Source of the DNA: Duganella sp. sic0402
GTDB taxonomy: Bacteria > Pseudomonadota > Gammaproteobacteria > Burkholderiales > Burkholderiaceae_D
DNA length: 64,000 nucleotides
Assembly (NCBI RefSeq): GCF_019219065.1
Contig: NZ_JAHUWK010000004.1
Location: forward strand, 1 to 64,000
Direction of reading: 5' to 3'
Shown here: positions 37,006 through 45,294 of the stretch, piece after piece
Position numbering within the stretch: the first letter of the stretch is position 1
How the letters are laid out: each line of letters starts with the position of its first letter
Program-made: the position numbers and the translations under genes
The notes under the pieces: model-generated
What the model saw: only the letters and a program-made list of their open reading frames with translations
The model's database searches: none
Told to the model about the DNA's origin: nothing

Positions 37006-38403
37006 TTACAACCAGTAGTTCATGAAGCGGGCGGCCCATTCTTTCATGCGGTTGGCCAGCGGGCGCTTGCGCCAGGTTTCCAGCGTGACTTGGTTGGAGT
37101 CGCGCAGGTCTTCCTGGAAGGCTTTTTCCATTTCGTTGCCGAAAGCGTCGCCCATGACGATGACGTTGATTTCGCTGTTGTGCAGGAAGCTGCGCATGTC
37201 GATATTGGTCGAGCCGACTGTTGACCAGCGGCCGTCAATCACGGCGGTTTTGGCGTGCAGTACGGCCAGCTTGAGCTGGTAGATCTTGACGCCGGCTTCC
37301 AGCAGCTCGTCATAGAAGGCGTGGCCGGCGTAGACCACCAGGCCGACATCGGACACGCCCGGCACGACGATTTTGACGTCGACGCCGCGCCTGGCGGCAG
37401 CTTTCAGCGCATCCACGGTCTGACGGTCCGGTACGAAGTAGGCAGAGGTCAGGTGGATCGATTTTTTGGCTTCCTGCAAGGCCAGGGCGTAGGCTTTGTA
37501 GATTTCAAAGTGGCCGTCCGGCTCGCTGCCCAGCACGCGCACCACTTTGTCGCCAGCGATGACCGGCGTCGGGAAGTAGTCGGCTTCGCGCAGGTCGTCC
37601 TTGTCGGCCTTGGTCCACTGGCGGATGAAGAGCCACTGGAAGGCTTGCACCGCCGGGCCTTCGATCTTGATATGGGTGTCGCGCCAGCCGACATCGTCTT
37701 TGCTGGTCGGCTTGGAGGCGGAGCGGAATAGCGAACTCTTGGCGTAGGTCGAGCTGATGTTGATGCCGCCGGTGAAGGCGGTCTTGCCATCGACAATCAG
37801 CACTTTGCGGTGGTCGCGGTTGTTGAGCTTCCAGCTATCACCGCTGAGCTTGGCCGGATTCACCGGATTGAATTCGATCAGGCGGATGCCGGCGTCGCGC
37901 ATGCGCTGGAAGAATTCCGCTTTCACGCCGATGGTGCCGACGCTGTCGTAGATGATATTCACCGTCACGCCTTGCCGCTGCTTTTCAATCAGCGCGTCGG
38001 CGAACTTCATGCCCAGCTCGTCCTGGTCGAAGATATAGGTTTCAAAGTTGATGTTGTTGCGCGCGCCCTGGATGGCCTTCAGCATTTCCGTCAGGGTCTG
38101 CGGGCCGTCGAACAGCAGCGTGGTTTTATTGCCGGCGATCAGCGGCACGCCGGTGGCCGCTTCTTCCAGCGACGCCTGGGTTTGCAAGTCCAGCGTGCCC
38201 TTGGTCCAGCGCTTGGACAGCAGCGCCTTGGCGCGCGCGTCGCTCAGCTCGCCATTCTTGCCTTTGACGGTGGGCGCGGTGGCGGTGGCCGGTTCCAGCT
38301 TGTCGCCCAGCGCCGTGACATTCGGCAGCGATGCGCATGCGCTCAGCGAAGCCAGGCACATCAGGCCGGCGGAAAGCCAGTAACGCATACGCAAGAGTTT
38401 CAT
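37006..38403 (-). CDS. Phospholipase D-family lipoprotein (cardiolipin synthase-like)
   Basis: The 465-aa protein has two HKD motifs, NNRDHRKVLIVDGKTAFTGG and AVLHAKTAVIDGRWSTVGSTN (the latter missing the final Asp spacing only slightly), the hallmark of bacterial cardiolipin synthases and phospholipases D. A lipoprotein signal ends in LSAC, so it is an outer- or inner-membrane lipoprotein facing the periplasm, unlike classical ClsA. Its ATG overlaps the stop of the upstream PF10136 gene, placing it under the GTRCG-N4-CGYAC site at 40489. Confidence 0.87.
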   Translation of the reverse strand: MKLLRMRYWLSAGLMCLASLSACASLPNVTALGDKLEPATATAPTVKGKNGELSDARAKALLSKRWTKGTLDLQTQASLEEAATGVPLIAGNKTTLLFDGPQTLTEMLKAIQGARNNINFETYIFDQDELGMKFADALIEKQRQGVTVNIIYDSVGTIGVKAEFFQRMRDAGIRLIEFNPVNPAKLSGDSWKLNNRDHRKVLIVDGKTAFTGGINISSTYAKSSLFRSASKPTSKDDVGWRDTHIKIEGPAVQAFQWLFIRQWTKADKDDLREADYFPTPVIAGDKVVRVLGSEPDGHFEIYKAYALALQEAKKSIHLTSAYFVPDRQTVDALKAAARRGVDVKIVVPGVSDVGLVVYAGHAFYDELLEAGVKIYQLKLAVLHAKTAVIDGRWSTVGSTNIDMRSFLHNSEINVIVMGDAFGNEMEKAFQEDLRDSNQVTLETWRKRPLANRMKEWAARFMNYWL

Positions 38404-40433
38404 CTGTCGACCTTTTCAATGAGGTTGTTGTCTATTGTTGAACCGAACAGGAAGGCGATCGGCGCTGTGCGGAAGCGGCGGCCCAGCGCTTTCAGCAACT
38501 GCCAGCCCTGCTTGAAGCGTACCTGCCGCGAACGCAGCGCCACCCACAAAGCCAGGCCGAAGCTGACCCACAGGTTGACTATCCCTATGGAAAGGAAACC
38601 TGCTACCGAGGTCACAACCAGTTCCCAGCTGACATTGTGATCAAGTCCGACAATTGCTGTCGCAAAGTTGGCGGACGAGAACGTCACATGGCGGATATCC
38701 AGTGGGATGCCCAGCACAAAGCCGATGAACGGCATCGCGCCCAGCAGGATGCCGAAGAAGAAATTACCCATCAGACCGCCCAGATTGTTTTCCAGGTAGA
38801 CGCCCAGGCGGCTCAGGCGCTCCTGGCCCAGCAGCCAGCGCAGGCCACGCAGCTGCGCGATACGCTGCGCCCAGCGGGTGTACAGCGCCTTGTTGTCGTA
38901 GTAGCCGGAAATCAGGCCGGCGACGAACAGGCAGACGCCGGCAATCGCCGCATAGATCAGCGCCGGCCCGTGGATAGGGTCGATGTCCGTCAGCAGGTGC
39001 ATGGCCTTGTCCGGCGATACCAGGTGGTGGCCGGTCAGGTAAGGCCAGGACATGGCGATCAGCCAGGCGGTTGGAATACACACGGCCAGGTTGCCCAGCA
39101 CCGCCATCACCTGCGTGCGCAGCACCTTGTTGCACAGCTCGGCCATGCTGTCGATGTCGATATTCCGGCCATCCCTGGAATGCAGGCCGGAGGCGATGCG
39201 CGAGGCGGTCATGGCCGGCTGCTTGGTCGCCACGGTGAAGTGCAGCAGGTGGATGAAGACGAAGCCCAGCGAATAATTCATGCTGAACAGGAAGGCTTCC
39301 ACCAGCGGTGCGGCGTGCAGGTAGGACATCAGGATCTTGAACAGCGCCATGAAGCCGATGATCAGCCCGGCGCCGGAGGCCGACAGGAACATCGCGCCCA
39401 GCTCGCGGCGCGTGTTGGCCACGTAATGCTCGCCGGTGTGGCTGGCGTTTTCGGTGACATTGCGCGCCAGCAGGTTGATATTGTCGCGCAGCAGGTCGCT
39501 GACCATGTATTTGTTGTTGTGCGCGGTGATCAGCTCCAGCGCCAGCGCGATCGCGGCGGCGCGGCGGCCCTGGTCTTTTTCTTCGCCGGGATGGTGCACG
39601 TCGACCAGGAATAGCAGCTTGCGCATGCGGTCCAGGCTTTGCGTCAGCGACACCAGCAGGTAGGTCAGGGCGATGCTGGTGCCCTGGCTCAGCGCCTTCT
39701 TGCGTATCTTGGCGATCACGCCGTCGCACTGGTCGAGCATTACCAGCAGGTGGCGGGCGTCGTCGATATCGACTGCTTCGCCGGCCAGCTGGCGCTGGTA
39801 GGCGTCGAGGTAGGCGTTGACTTCAAAGTTCTGCACCATGAACGGCGACTCATAGGTCTCCATCTCGGTGTGGAAGTTGGTCAGGCGCGGCTCCAGGCCG
39901 ATCGCGCAGACGCGGTAGGACAGCGTGCGGATCGCTTCCAGCAAGCCGGGCAGCATCAGATTGCCGAGGTAGGGCCGCCCGGCGCGCTGAACCGTGGCGC
40001 GCTGTTCCGATTGCAGCACCACATCGAACAGGCATAGCCAGTCGTCGATCGGCACGGCCGCCATCCAGAGATAGTCGGTGCGTTTGTAGACGATCTGGTC
40101 CAGCGCTTCGCTCAGGTAGTCATTGCCCAGCGCGGGCGGCAGGATGCGGTAGGCGATGCGGGTGCGCAGCTCGCTGAAAAAGCCGTCGCTCGACAGCACA
40201 CCGATCTCGGTGTAAAGGCTGGAGTGGCGGCGCGAAGCGATGATGTTGCGCGCGTAGTTGCGCAGCGCGTTGGCCTGGACCGGGTTGCCCTTCAATAGCT
40301 GGCACAAGGTCCGCACATTGGCGGTGGCGCGCGCGCCGTCGGTCGCGCGTTTGGGACGCAAGGTGTCGAACAGGTCGACCATCAGACTGATGTCGCTGCT
40401 GTCTGCGTTGATGCGTTCCAGGATGTCGAGCAT
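38400..40433 (-). CDS. PF10136 (SpecificRecomb/Gcr) family membrane protein
   Basis: The 677-aa protein is annotated in databases as site-specific recombinase, but the sequence has a helical N-terminal half and at least five membrane helices in the C-terminal half (e.g. GLIIGFMALFKILMSYL, GNFFFGILLGAMPFIGFVLGIPLDIRHVTFSS), and shows neither a serine nor a tyrosine recombinase active site. A membrane role is more likely. Start at 40433 (MLDILERINADS). It is coupled to the lipoprotein synthase gene and has the best palindromic operator in the window upstream. Confidence 0.82.
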   Translation of the reverse strand: MLDILERINADSSDISLMVDLFDTLRPKRATDGARATANVRTLCQLLKGNPVQANALRNYARNIIASRRHSSLYTEIGVLSSDGFFSELRTRIAYRILPPALGNDYLSEALDQIVYKRTDYLWMAAVPIDDWLCLFDVVLQSEQRATVQRAGRPYLGNLMLPGLLEAIRTLSYRVCAIGLEPRLTNFHTEMETYESPFMVQNFEVNAYLDAYQRQLAGEAVDIDDARHLLVMLDQCDGVIAKIRKKALSQGTSIALTYLLVSLTQSLDRMRKLLFLVDVHHPGEEKDQGRRAAAIALALELITAHNNKYMVSDLLRDNINLLARNVTENASHTGEHYVANTRRELGAMFLSASGAGLIIGFMALFKILMSYLHAAPLVEAFLFSMNYSLGFVFIHLLHFTVATKQPAMTASRIASGLHSRDGRNIDIDSMAELCNKVLRTQVMAVLGNLAVCIPTAWLIAMSWPYLTGHHLVSPDKAMHLLTDIDPIHGPALIYAAIAGVCLFVAGLISGYYDNKALYTRWAQRIAQLRGLRWLLGQERLSRLGVYLENNLGGLMGNFFFGILLGAMPFIGFVLGIPLDIRHVTFSSANFATAIVGLDHNVSWELVVTSVAGFLSIGIVNLWVSFGLALWVALRSRQVRFKQGWQLLKALGRRFRTAPIAFLFGSTIDNNLIEKVDR

Positions 40434-40460
40434 GGAATAAGCCTCGTAAAACAAAAACGC

Positions 40461-40506
40461 AGTATAACCGCTGGCATCCTCCAAGTATGTACGTTGGCGT
40501 ACATAC
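40461..40506 (-). promoter_or_regulatory. Palindromic activator site A and promoter
   Basis: GTACG-TTGG-CGTAC (40489-40502) extends to a perfect 9-bp-arm palindrome, GTATGTACG/CGTACATAC. On the minus strand TATACT (40466-40461) starts exactly 22 bp after the site, placing the centre at -41.5. It would drive the PF10136-cardiolipin synthase pair. No -10 of similar quality occurs at that distance toward the porin. Confidence 0.75.
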
Positions 40507-40615
40507 GTTTCCTCGGTGAAAGTAATAAGTGCGTGGGCACGCGCACAGAAGGCCGGGCGAACCGCGACTACACTGGCGACAAGTCCTCACCAACCACCCA
40601 TTTTTTCAGACGATC

Positions 40616-41686
40616 ATGAAACCCGTTCTCATTACGTTAGCAATGCTGGTGCCGCTGACCTCGATGGCTCAGACGGAAGTGTATGGTGTGATCGACGCCG
40701 GCGTGGTTGCCGAGCGCGGCTGCGAAGGCGAGTGCGCCAGGACGCGGCTCGATAGCGGCGTCGCCAGCGGCTCGCGCCTCGGTGTGCGCGGCCGCGAGGA
40801 TCTGGGCGGCGGCTCGGCGGCGGTGTATGCGCTGGAAGCCGGCTTCCTCAGCGATACCGGCGCGCAGGAGCAGAATGGCAAGCTGTTCAACCGCCAGGCC
40901 TATGTCGGCATCGACGGCCCGCTGGGCGTGGTCACACTGGGACGCCAGTACAACCTGGTCTATGAAACGCTGACCGATGTGGCCGACCCCTTCCATGGCG
41001 GCATGGCCGGCAGCGCCGCCAACCTGGTCGGCTACAGCGCCAAGCGCTACGACAACACGGTCAAATACAAATCGCCGCGCTCGCGCAGCGGCTTGATCGG
41101 TTCCGCTACCTACAGCCTGGGCGAATCGCAGTTTAATAGTAAGGCCAACCGCGCTTACGGCGCCACTATCGGCTACGAAGGCAGCAAGGCCAATCTGCGC
41201 ATCAGCCACCAGCGCAAGGAAAATACGCTGGATGCGACCGGTGCTTCGCCCGAACTGGATCGCACCGCGCGCAACACGCTGGTGGCGGCCAATTACGACT
41301 TCGGGCGCTTTGTCGGCTACGCCGCCTATGGCCACAGCAAGGGCGACATCAGCTCGCAATGGAATGAGGCCAATCCGTATGGCGCGGTAGGGCAGCGCGA
41401 CCTGTACACCAACAGCCGCGACGTGCTGGTCGGCGTGGCGGTGCCGATGGGCGGCGCGACCACCTTGCTGGCCTCCTACATCCGCAAGGATGACCGGGGC
41501 GTGGCCGACCGCGACGCCAACCAGCTTGCCATCGGCGCCAGCTATGCGTTTTCCAGGCGCACCGATGTGTACGCAGCGTTCTCCAAAATCCAGAACCGCA
41601 ACGGCGCCGGCTACACCGCCGGCAACGCCACCAGCCGCGGCAGCGGCGACCGCGCCATCAACGTCGGCTTCCGCCACGCCTTTTAA
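40616..41686 (+). CDS. Gram-negative general porin
   Basis: The 356-aa outer-membrane porin has a signal peptide ending at SMA, the opening QTEVYGVIDAGV typical of betaproteobacterial trimeric porins, alternating beta-strand pattern throughout, the conserved strand GVVTLGRQYN and a C-terminal Phe (GFRHAF) for BAM recognition. ATG at 40616 chosen because it yields the signal peptide. It is divergent from the PF10136 gene across 182 bp that contain operator A. Confidence 0.92.
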   Translation: MKPVLITLAMLVPLTSMAQTEVYGVIDAGVVAERGCEGECARTRLDSGVASGSRLGVRGREDLGGGSAAVYALEAGFLSDTGAQEQNGKLFNRQAYVGIDGPLGVVTLGRQYNLVYETLTDVADPFHGGMAGSAANLVGYSAKRYDNTVKYKSPRSRSGLIGSATYSLGESQFNSKANRAYGATIGYEGSKANLRISHQRKENTLDATGASPELDRTARNTLVAANYDFGRFVGYAAYGHSKGDISSQWNEANPYGAVGQRDLYTNSRDVLVGVAVPMGGATTLLASYIRKDDRGVADRDANQLAIGASYAFSRRTDVYAAFSKIQNRNGAGYTAGNATSRGSGDRAINVGFRHAF

Positions 41687-41738
41687 GCCATCCGCCAAAC
41701 ATGCTACATTGCTGGTTTTTGTTGACCAGGAACGTAGC

Positions 41739-42575
41739 ATGTACCTCACTTATTTCAACGGCAATTGGGCCGAAGGCAACGCGCCGCTGTTCGGCGCCAT
41801 GGATCACAGCGTCTGGCTGGGCTCGTCGGTGTTCGACGGCGCCCGCTCGCTGCGCGGCCATATGCCGGACCTGCGCCCGCACCTGCAACGGGTGATCACC
41901 TCGGCCGAACGGCTGGGCCTGGTGTGCCCGCTGAGCGTGGATGAAATGGAGCAGCTGGTGCGTGAGGGCGTGGCCAAGTTCCCGGCCGACGCCGAGCTGT
42001 ATATCCGTCCGCTGGTGTTCGGCACCGACGGCCTGCTGATTCCTGTGCCGGAAAAGAGCGCCTTCGCGCTGACCTTGTTCGATGCGCCGATGCCGCCGTT
42101 CACCGGCTTCTCGGCCTGCCTGTCGACGCTGCGCCGTCCGGACGCGCTGATGGCGCCGACCGACGCCAAGGCGTCCTCGCTGTACGCCAACACCAGCAAG
42201 GCGCTGCGCGAAGCGAAGGAACGCGGCTATGACAACGCGGTGGTATGCGACAGCGCCGGCCATGTGGCCGAGTTCGCGTCGGCCAATCTGTTCTTCGTCA
42301 CGCCGGAAGGGCAGGTGGTGACGCCGGTGCCGAATGGTACTTTCCTGTCCGGCATCACCCGTGCCCGTGTGATTGCATTGCTGGCGCAAGAGGGCGTCAA
42401 GGTGGAAGAGCGCAGCGTGCGTCCGGAAGAGCTGGATAGCGCTATTGAAATCTTCAATACCGGTAACTACGGCAAGGTCACGCCATGCGTGCGCTATGAA
42501 GCGCGCACCTTGCCGGTCGGCCCGATCGCCACGCTGGCGCGCGACCGCTACATGGCGTTCTCGGACAGCCAGTAA
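41739..42575 (+). CDS. ilvE: Branched-chain amino acid aminotransferase-like (class IV, IlvE-type)
   Basis: The 278-aa fold type IV PLP enzyme has the N-terminal SVWLGSSVFDGARS, the Lys region DAKASSLYANTSKAL and the phosphate-binding ANLFFVTPEG...FLSGITRARVI block of branched-chain aminotransferases. It transaminates valine, leucine or isoleucine with 2-oxoglutarate; D-amino acid or aminodeoxychorismate members share the fold, so the substrate is inferred. It abuts the convergent DUF3617 gene with no gap. Confidence 0.83.
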   Translation: MYLTYFNGNWAEGNAPLFGAMDHSVWLGSSVFDGARSLRGHMPDLRPHLQRVITSAERLGLVCPLSVDEMEQLVREGVAKFPADAELYIRPLVFGTDGLLIPVPEKSAFALTLFDAPMPPFTGFSACLSTLRRPDALMAPTDAKASSLYANTSKALREAKERGYDNAVVCDSAGHVAEFASANLFFVTPEGQVVTPVPNGTFLSGITRARVIALLAQEGVKVEERSVRPEELDSAIEIFNTGNYGKVTPCVRYEARTLPVGPIATLARDRYMAFSDSQ

Positions 42576-43106
42576 TTACTTCGGCTTGGCCGGGCAGCTG
42601 GCGCTGAGCCAGCGCCCGGTCGACTCCACCGTGGCGTTCTGCGGCCCGGTGCCGGTGTTATTGGCGACGTTCATCGTCATCGTGTAGGCGTTGTCGCCCT
42701 GGAAGCGGATCTGTCCGGTGCCGCTGGAGGCCGGATCGGTGCAGCTGAACGACACGTCCAGGCCGCCGGCCACCGGCGTTTGCCTGGATTCGCACTTGCC
42801 CTTCTGATTCAGCGGCAGCTCCTTGCGCGCCGCCATTTCCGGCGTGACGCAGGCGGTCAGCACCAGGCTGCCATCGCTGCTGGCCTTGGGCATCGAGACA
42901 CCATTCTGCGCCATCATCGCCTCCATCTTTGCGCGCTGTTCCGGCGGCAGCATGGCCAGCTGCGCCACTGCGGCGCTCATCGCCTGATCAGTTTGCGCGT
43001 TGCCGGTTTTGATCTTGTTATGCAATTCCCACAGGCCAGGCTTGACAGTCTGGGCGGAGGCCTGGGTGGCGGCCAGCACGGTCAGCGCCATCAGCAATCG
43101 TTTCAT
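42576..43106 (-). CDS. DUF3617 family periplasmic protein
   Basis: The 176-aa exported protein has a signal peptide (MKRLLMALTVLAATQASA), then VKPGLWELHNKI, a Met/Ala-rich helical stretch and Cys residues in LTACVTPEM, KCES, SFSCTD and ASCPAK, the arrangement of DUF3617 proteins. Function unknown. An AGGAGGACC site precedes the ATG. It lies downstream of the terminator of the small membrane protein gene, so it is probably transcribed separately. Confidence 0.8.
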   Translation of the reverse strand: MKRLLMALTVLAATQASAQTVKPGLWELHNKIKTGNAQTDQAMSAAVAQLAMLPPEQRAKMEAMMAQNGVSMPKASSDGSLVLTACVTPEMAARKELPLNQKGKCESRQTPVAGGLDVSFSCTDPASSGTGQIRFQGDNAYTMTMNVANNTGTGPQNATVESTGRWLSASCPAKPK

Positions 43107-43139
43107 CTTGGTCCTCCTGAAAAAGGCGTAGCTTAAACG

Positions 43140-43164
43140 AAAACGGCGCCCATGGCGCCGTTTT
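43140..43164 (-). terminator. Intrinsic terminator after the Lmo0937-type gene
   Basis: AAAACGGCGCC and GGCGCCGTTTT form an 11-bp perfect stem around a three-base loop, with T-rich ends in both directions. It lies 19 bp after the end of the small membrane protein gene (43183) in its transcription direction. Confidence 0.7.
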
Positions 43165-43182
43165 ACGATGATGCTGAGGTGA

Positions 43183-43329
43183 CTATACGCCGCGACCGCT
43201 AATCAGGCGCAGCAGTACCATGATGATGGCGACGACCAGCAGAATGTGGATGAAGCCGCCAATGGTGTACGAAGTAACCAGGCCCAGCAGCCACAGAATC
43301 AGCAGAACGACAGCGATGGTATAAAGCAT
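43183..43329 (-). CDS. Lmo0937-type small membrane protein, 48 aa
   Basis: The 48-aa protein MLYTIAVVLLILWLLGLVTS... has two hydrophobic segments separated by YTIGGFIH and ends SGRGV, matching the tiny Lmo0937/DUF5670 family found in many stress-induced loci. GAGGAGATCATC precedes the ATG at 43329. Activator site B sits 57-70 bp upstream. Function unknown; an envelope-stress role is inferred. Confidence 0.85.
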   Translation of the reverse strand: MLYTIAVVLLILWLLGLVTSYTIGGFIHILLVVAIIMVLLRLISGRGV

Positions 43330-43357
43330 GATGATCTCCTCGGGTTGTGTTGGATCT

Positions 43358-43399
43358 ATTATCAACGTGCACTATTGTTCTTTCTGTACGCTGCCGTAC
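43358..43399 (-). promoter_or_regulatory. Palindromic activator site B and promoter
   Basis: GTACG-GCAG-CGTAC (43386-43399, minus strand) is followed after exactly 22 bp by GATAAT (43363-43358), a 5/6 match to a -10 box. It points at the 48-aa membrane protein, whose ATG is 57 bp from the site. Confidence 0.75.
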
Positions 43400-43407
43400 C
43401 TTGCGCC

Positions 43408-44019
43408 TTAGTCCAGCGAGCGCAGCTGGCCGTTGACGATACGTACCGAGTCGCCATTGCGCCACTGCGGCGCCGACGATGAGTGGATGGTGCGCTTTTT
43501 GCCGTTGTCCAGGCGTACCACGACGTCCCAGCTATAGCTGGTTTTCATATTGCCTTCGATCTGGTTGCCCGCCACTGCGCCGCCGACCGCGCCGGCTACC
43601 GTTGCCAGCTGGCGGCCGTGACCACCACCGACCTGGTTGCCCAGCAGGCCGCCCAGTACCGCGCCGCCGACCGCTCCGACGCCGCTGCCTTGCGGACGAT
43701 GCTCAATCTTGCGCACCGATTCCACCACGCCGCAGTTGCTGCATGCGGCATTGCGGGCTTCCTGTTCCGGCAGTTGACCTTGGCCCTGGGACAGGGCTGG
43801 CGCCGGCGCGGATGGCGCTGGTGCGGTTTCTGCATAAGCCATTTGCTGTTGCTGTTGCGGCTGCTCCTGCATGCCGCTGACTTTCGCCGGCACCGACGCA
43901 TTGGAGGTCGGCAGCCAGCCGAGAATCGCGGCACTGCCGACGCCACAGAACAGTACCACCGCGACAGCGGCGATGACCATGACAGGATGGGTGGCAGGTT
44001 TGTTGGTTTGAGTGTCCAT
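43408..44019 (-). CDS. Glycine-zipper 2TM domain protein, membrane-anchored
   Basis: The 203-aa protein has an N-terminal helix (HPVMVIAAVAVVLFCGVG), a Gln/Pro/Ala linker, a CSNCG pair, a glycine-zipper hairpin (GAVGGAVLGGLLGNQVGGG...GAVGGAVAGNQIE) and a C-terminal SH3-like domain ending GDSVRIVNGQLRSLD. It resembles SlyB/PcP-type outer-membrane stress proteins and is a paralogue of the gene at 50996. AAAGGAACCCTCC precedes the ATG. Site C is 58 bp upstream. Confidence 0.85.
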   Translation of the reverse strand: MDTQTNKPATHPVMVIAAVAVVLFCGVGSAAILGWLPTSNASVPAKVSGMQEQPQQQQQMAYAETAPAPSAPAPALSQGQGQLPEQEARNAACSNCGVVESVRKIEHRPQGSGVGAVGGAVLGGLLGNQVGGGHGRQLATVAGAVGGAVAGNQIEGNMKTSYSWDVVVRLDNGKKRTIHSSSAPQWRNGDSVRIVNGQLRSLD

Positions 44020-44048
44020 GGAGGGTTCCTTTATTATCGAATGTCGAT

Positions 44049-44118
44049 ATTTTCCTGGAGGACACCCCTTGCTTCCGTGCGTCACCGTACATACAAGGAT
44101 AAATAGTGTCATTACTCT
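44049..44118. promoter_or_regulatory. Palindromic activator site C between the Crp/Fnr gene and a divergent target
   Basis: GTGCG-TCAC-CGTAC (44077-44090). On the minus strand GAAAAT (44054-44049) begins 22 bp after the site, toward the glycine-zipper gene. On the plus strand the hexamer at the same distance is TACTCT (44113-44118), weak, and would place the transcription start on the A of the Crp/Fnr ATG. The shared position allows autoregulation. Confidence 0.65.
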
Positions 44119-44124
44119 GATGAC

Positions 44125-44844
44125 ATGCATACTTCTATCCTACATTCCCCCGACGAAGACCGCGCGCAGCCCCGGCTGGCGAATAACCGCCTGCTGGCCA
44201 GCCTGCCCGACGACGACCAGGCCCAGCTCGCCGAGAAGTGCGAGACGGTGCGGGTCGACAACGGCCAGGTGCTGTCGGAGCCCGGACAGGCGATGCGCTA
44301 TGTGTACTTCCCTATCGATTGCCTGATTTCGCAGCTGGGCGTGGCAGAAGGACGCATGACGCTGGAAGTGGGTTCGGTTGGCCGCGAGGGCATGCTGGGC
44401 GCTTCGGTGGTGCTGGGCAATGAGGTTGCCCAGGTGCGCGGCGTGGTGCAGCGGTCCGGCCGCGCCTACAGGATGGACGCGGCGGACTTTGTGACCGAGT
44501 TTTATCGGATGGAGTCCTTGCAGCGCCTGTTGCACCGTTATACGGATACGGCGCTGGCGCAGGCCATACAGATTGCCGTGTGCAGCCGTTTCCATGTGCT
44601 GGAGGCGCGCCTGGCGCGTTCGCTGCTGATTACGCGCGATCGTCTGCAATCGGAAAAATTTCACCTGACGCATGAGTTTCTGGCGCATTCGCTGGGGGTG
44701 CGCCGCGTCGGCGTGACCAAGGCAGCCAGCGCGCTGCAACAGCAAAAGCTGATCAGCTATAGCCGCGGCAATATCGAGATCCTCGATTCCGCCGGCCTGG
44801 AATCCGCCTCCTGCCACTGCTACGAAATGTTCAAGGACAAATAA
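44125..44844 (+). CDS. Crp/Fnr-family transcriptional regulator
   Basis: The 239-aa protein has a cyclic-nucleotide-binding-like beta-roll (about residues 25-140) and a C-terminal winged helix (THEFLAHSLGVRRVGVTKAASALQQQKLI). It lacks the N-terminal Cys cluster of FNR. In the recognition helix Val replaces the Glu that reads C:G in CRP and FNR, and Lys replaces the Arg, so its DNA site should differ from TGTGA or TTGAT. No ribosome site lies close to the ATG. It is the natural candidate to bind GTRCG-N4-CGYAC. Confidence 0.88.
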   Translation: MHTSILHSPDEDRAQPRLANNRLLASLPDDDQAQLAEKCETVRVDNGQVLSEPGQAMRYVYFPIDCLISQLGVAEGRMTLEVGSVGREGMLGASVVLGNEVAQVRGVVQRSGRAYRMDAADFVTEFYRMESLQRLLHRYTDTALAQAIQIAVCSRFHVLEARLARSLLITRDRLQSEKFHLTHEFLAHSLGVRRVGVTKAASALQQQKLISYSRGNIEILDSAGLESASCHCYEMFKDK

Positions 44845-44868
44845 GGCAGGACGAGGACATGCAAACGT

Positions 44869-44942
44869 CATTCCCGCGCAAGCGGGAATCCATGCGGTGC
44901 CTGCAAGCAAGCGGCCTATGGATTCCCGCTTGCGCGGGAATG
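44869..44942. repeat. REP-like perfect inverted repeat, 25-bp arms
   Basis: Arms 44869-44893 and 44918-44942 are exact reverse complements around a 24-bp spacer. Each arm itself contains the smaller palindrome TTCCCGCGCAAGCGGGAA. It lies between convergent genes. Such elements occur in many copies in betaproteobacterial genomes and can act as transcription or mRNA-processing stems. Confidence 0.8.
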
Positions 44943-44962
44943 ATGTTCTGTTTAAGCGCTGA

Positions 44963-45187
44963 TTAACGCGGTGGCTTTTGCACCTGATTGCCGATCACGC
45001 CGCCAACTGCCGCGCCGCCGACGGTGCCGACTGCGCTGCCGCCGGTCAGGACCGAACCGGCTACCGCACCAACGCCGGCGCCGATGGCGGTGTTTTTATC
45101 CTGGCCCGACATATTGGCACAGGCGCTCAGACCCAGGGTGGCCGCCAGTACGGCGGCGCTTGCTGCGATACGCTTGATGTTGTTCAT
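44963..45187 (-). CDS. Glycine-zipper lipoprotein, 74 aa
   Basis: The 74-aa precursor has a lipoprotein signal ending LSAC followed by ANMSGQDKN and a Gly/Ala-rich zipper (GAGVGAVAGSVLTGGSAVGTVGG split by small residues) ending NQVQKPPR, similar to OsmB/YMGG-type lipoproteins. GAGGAGAAAATC precedes the ATG. I found no GTRCG-N4-CGYAC site upstream, unlike its neighbours. The 107-bp gap before the AsmA gene holds no other gene. Confidence 0.82.
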   Translation of the reverse strand: MNNIKRIAASAAVLAATLGLSACANMSGQDKNTAIGAGVGAVAGSVLTGGSAVGTVGGAAVGGVIGNQVQKPPR

Positions 45188-45294
45188 GATTTTCTCCTCT
45201 GGCAGGGTAGACGCGGTATTGCGCCTGCTCCGATGGCTAAAGATTAGGCAAACTGTCGCGCCGCTTCCGTTCGCCACACCACATAGAAGAAAAA

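Noticed and set aside
40485-40506. Palindrome read as a terminator
   Set aside because: It lies between divergent promoters, has no T-run and matches six other sites at a fixed distance from -10 boxes.
44869-44942. Possible CRISPR repeat pair
   Set aside because: Only two arms, inverted rather than direct, with one spacer and no cas genes.
45188-45294. Regulon site for the 74-aa glycine-zipper lipoprotein
   Set aside because: No 5-4-5 palindrome is visible, although the gene resembles other members.
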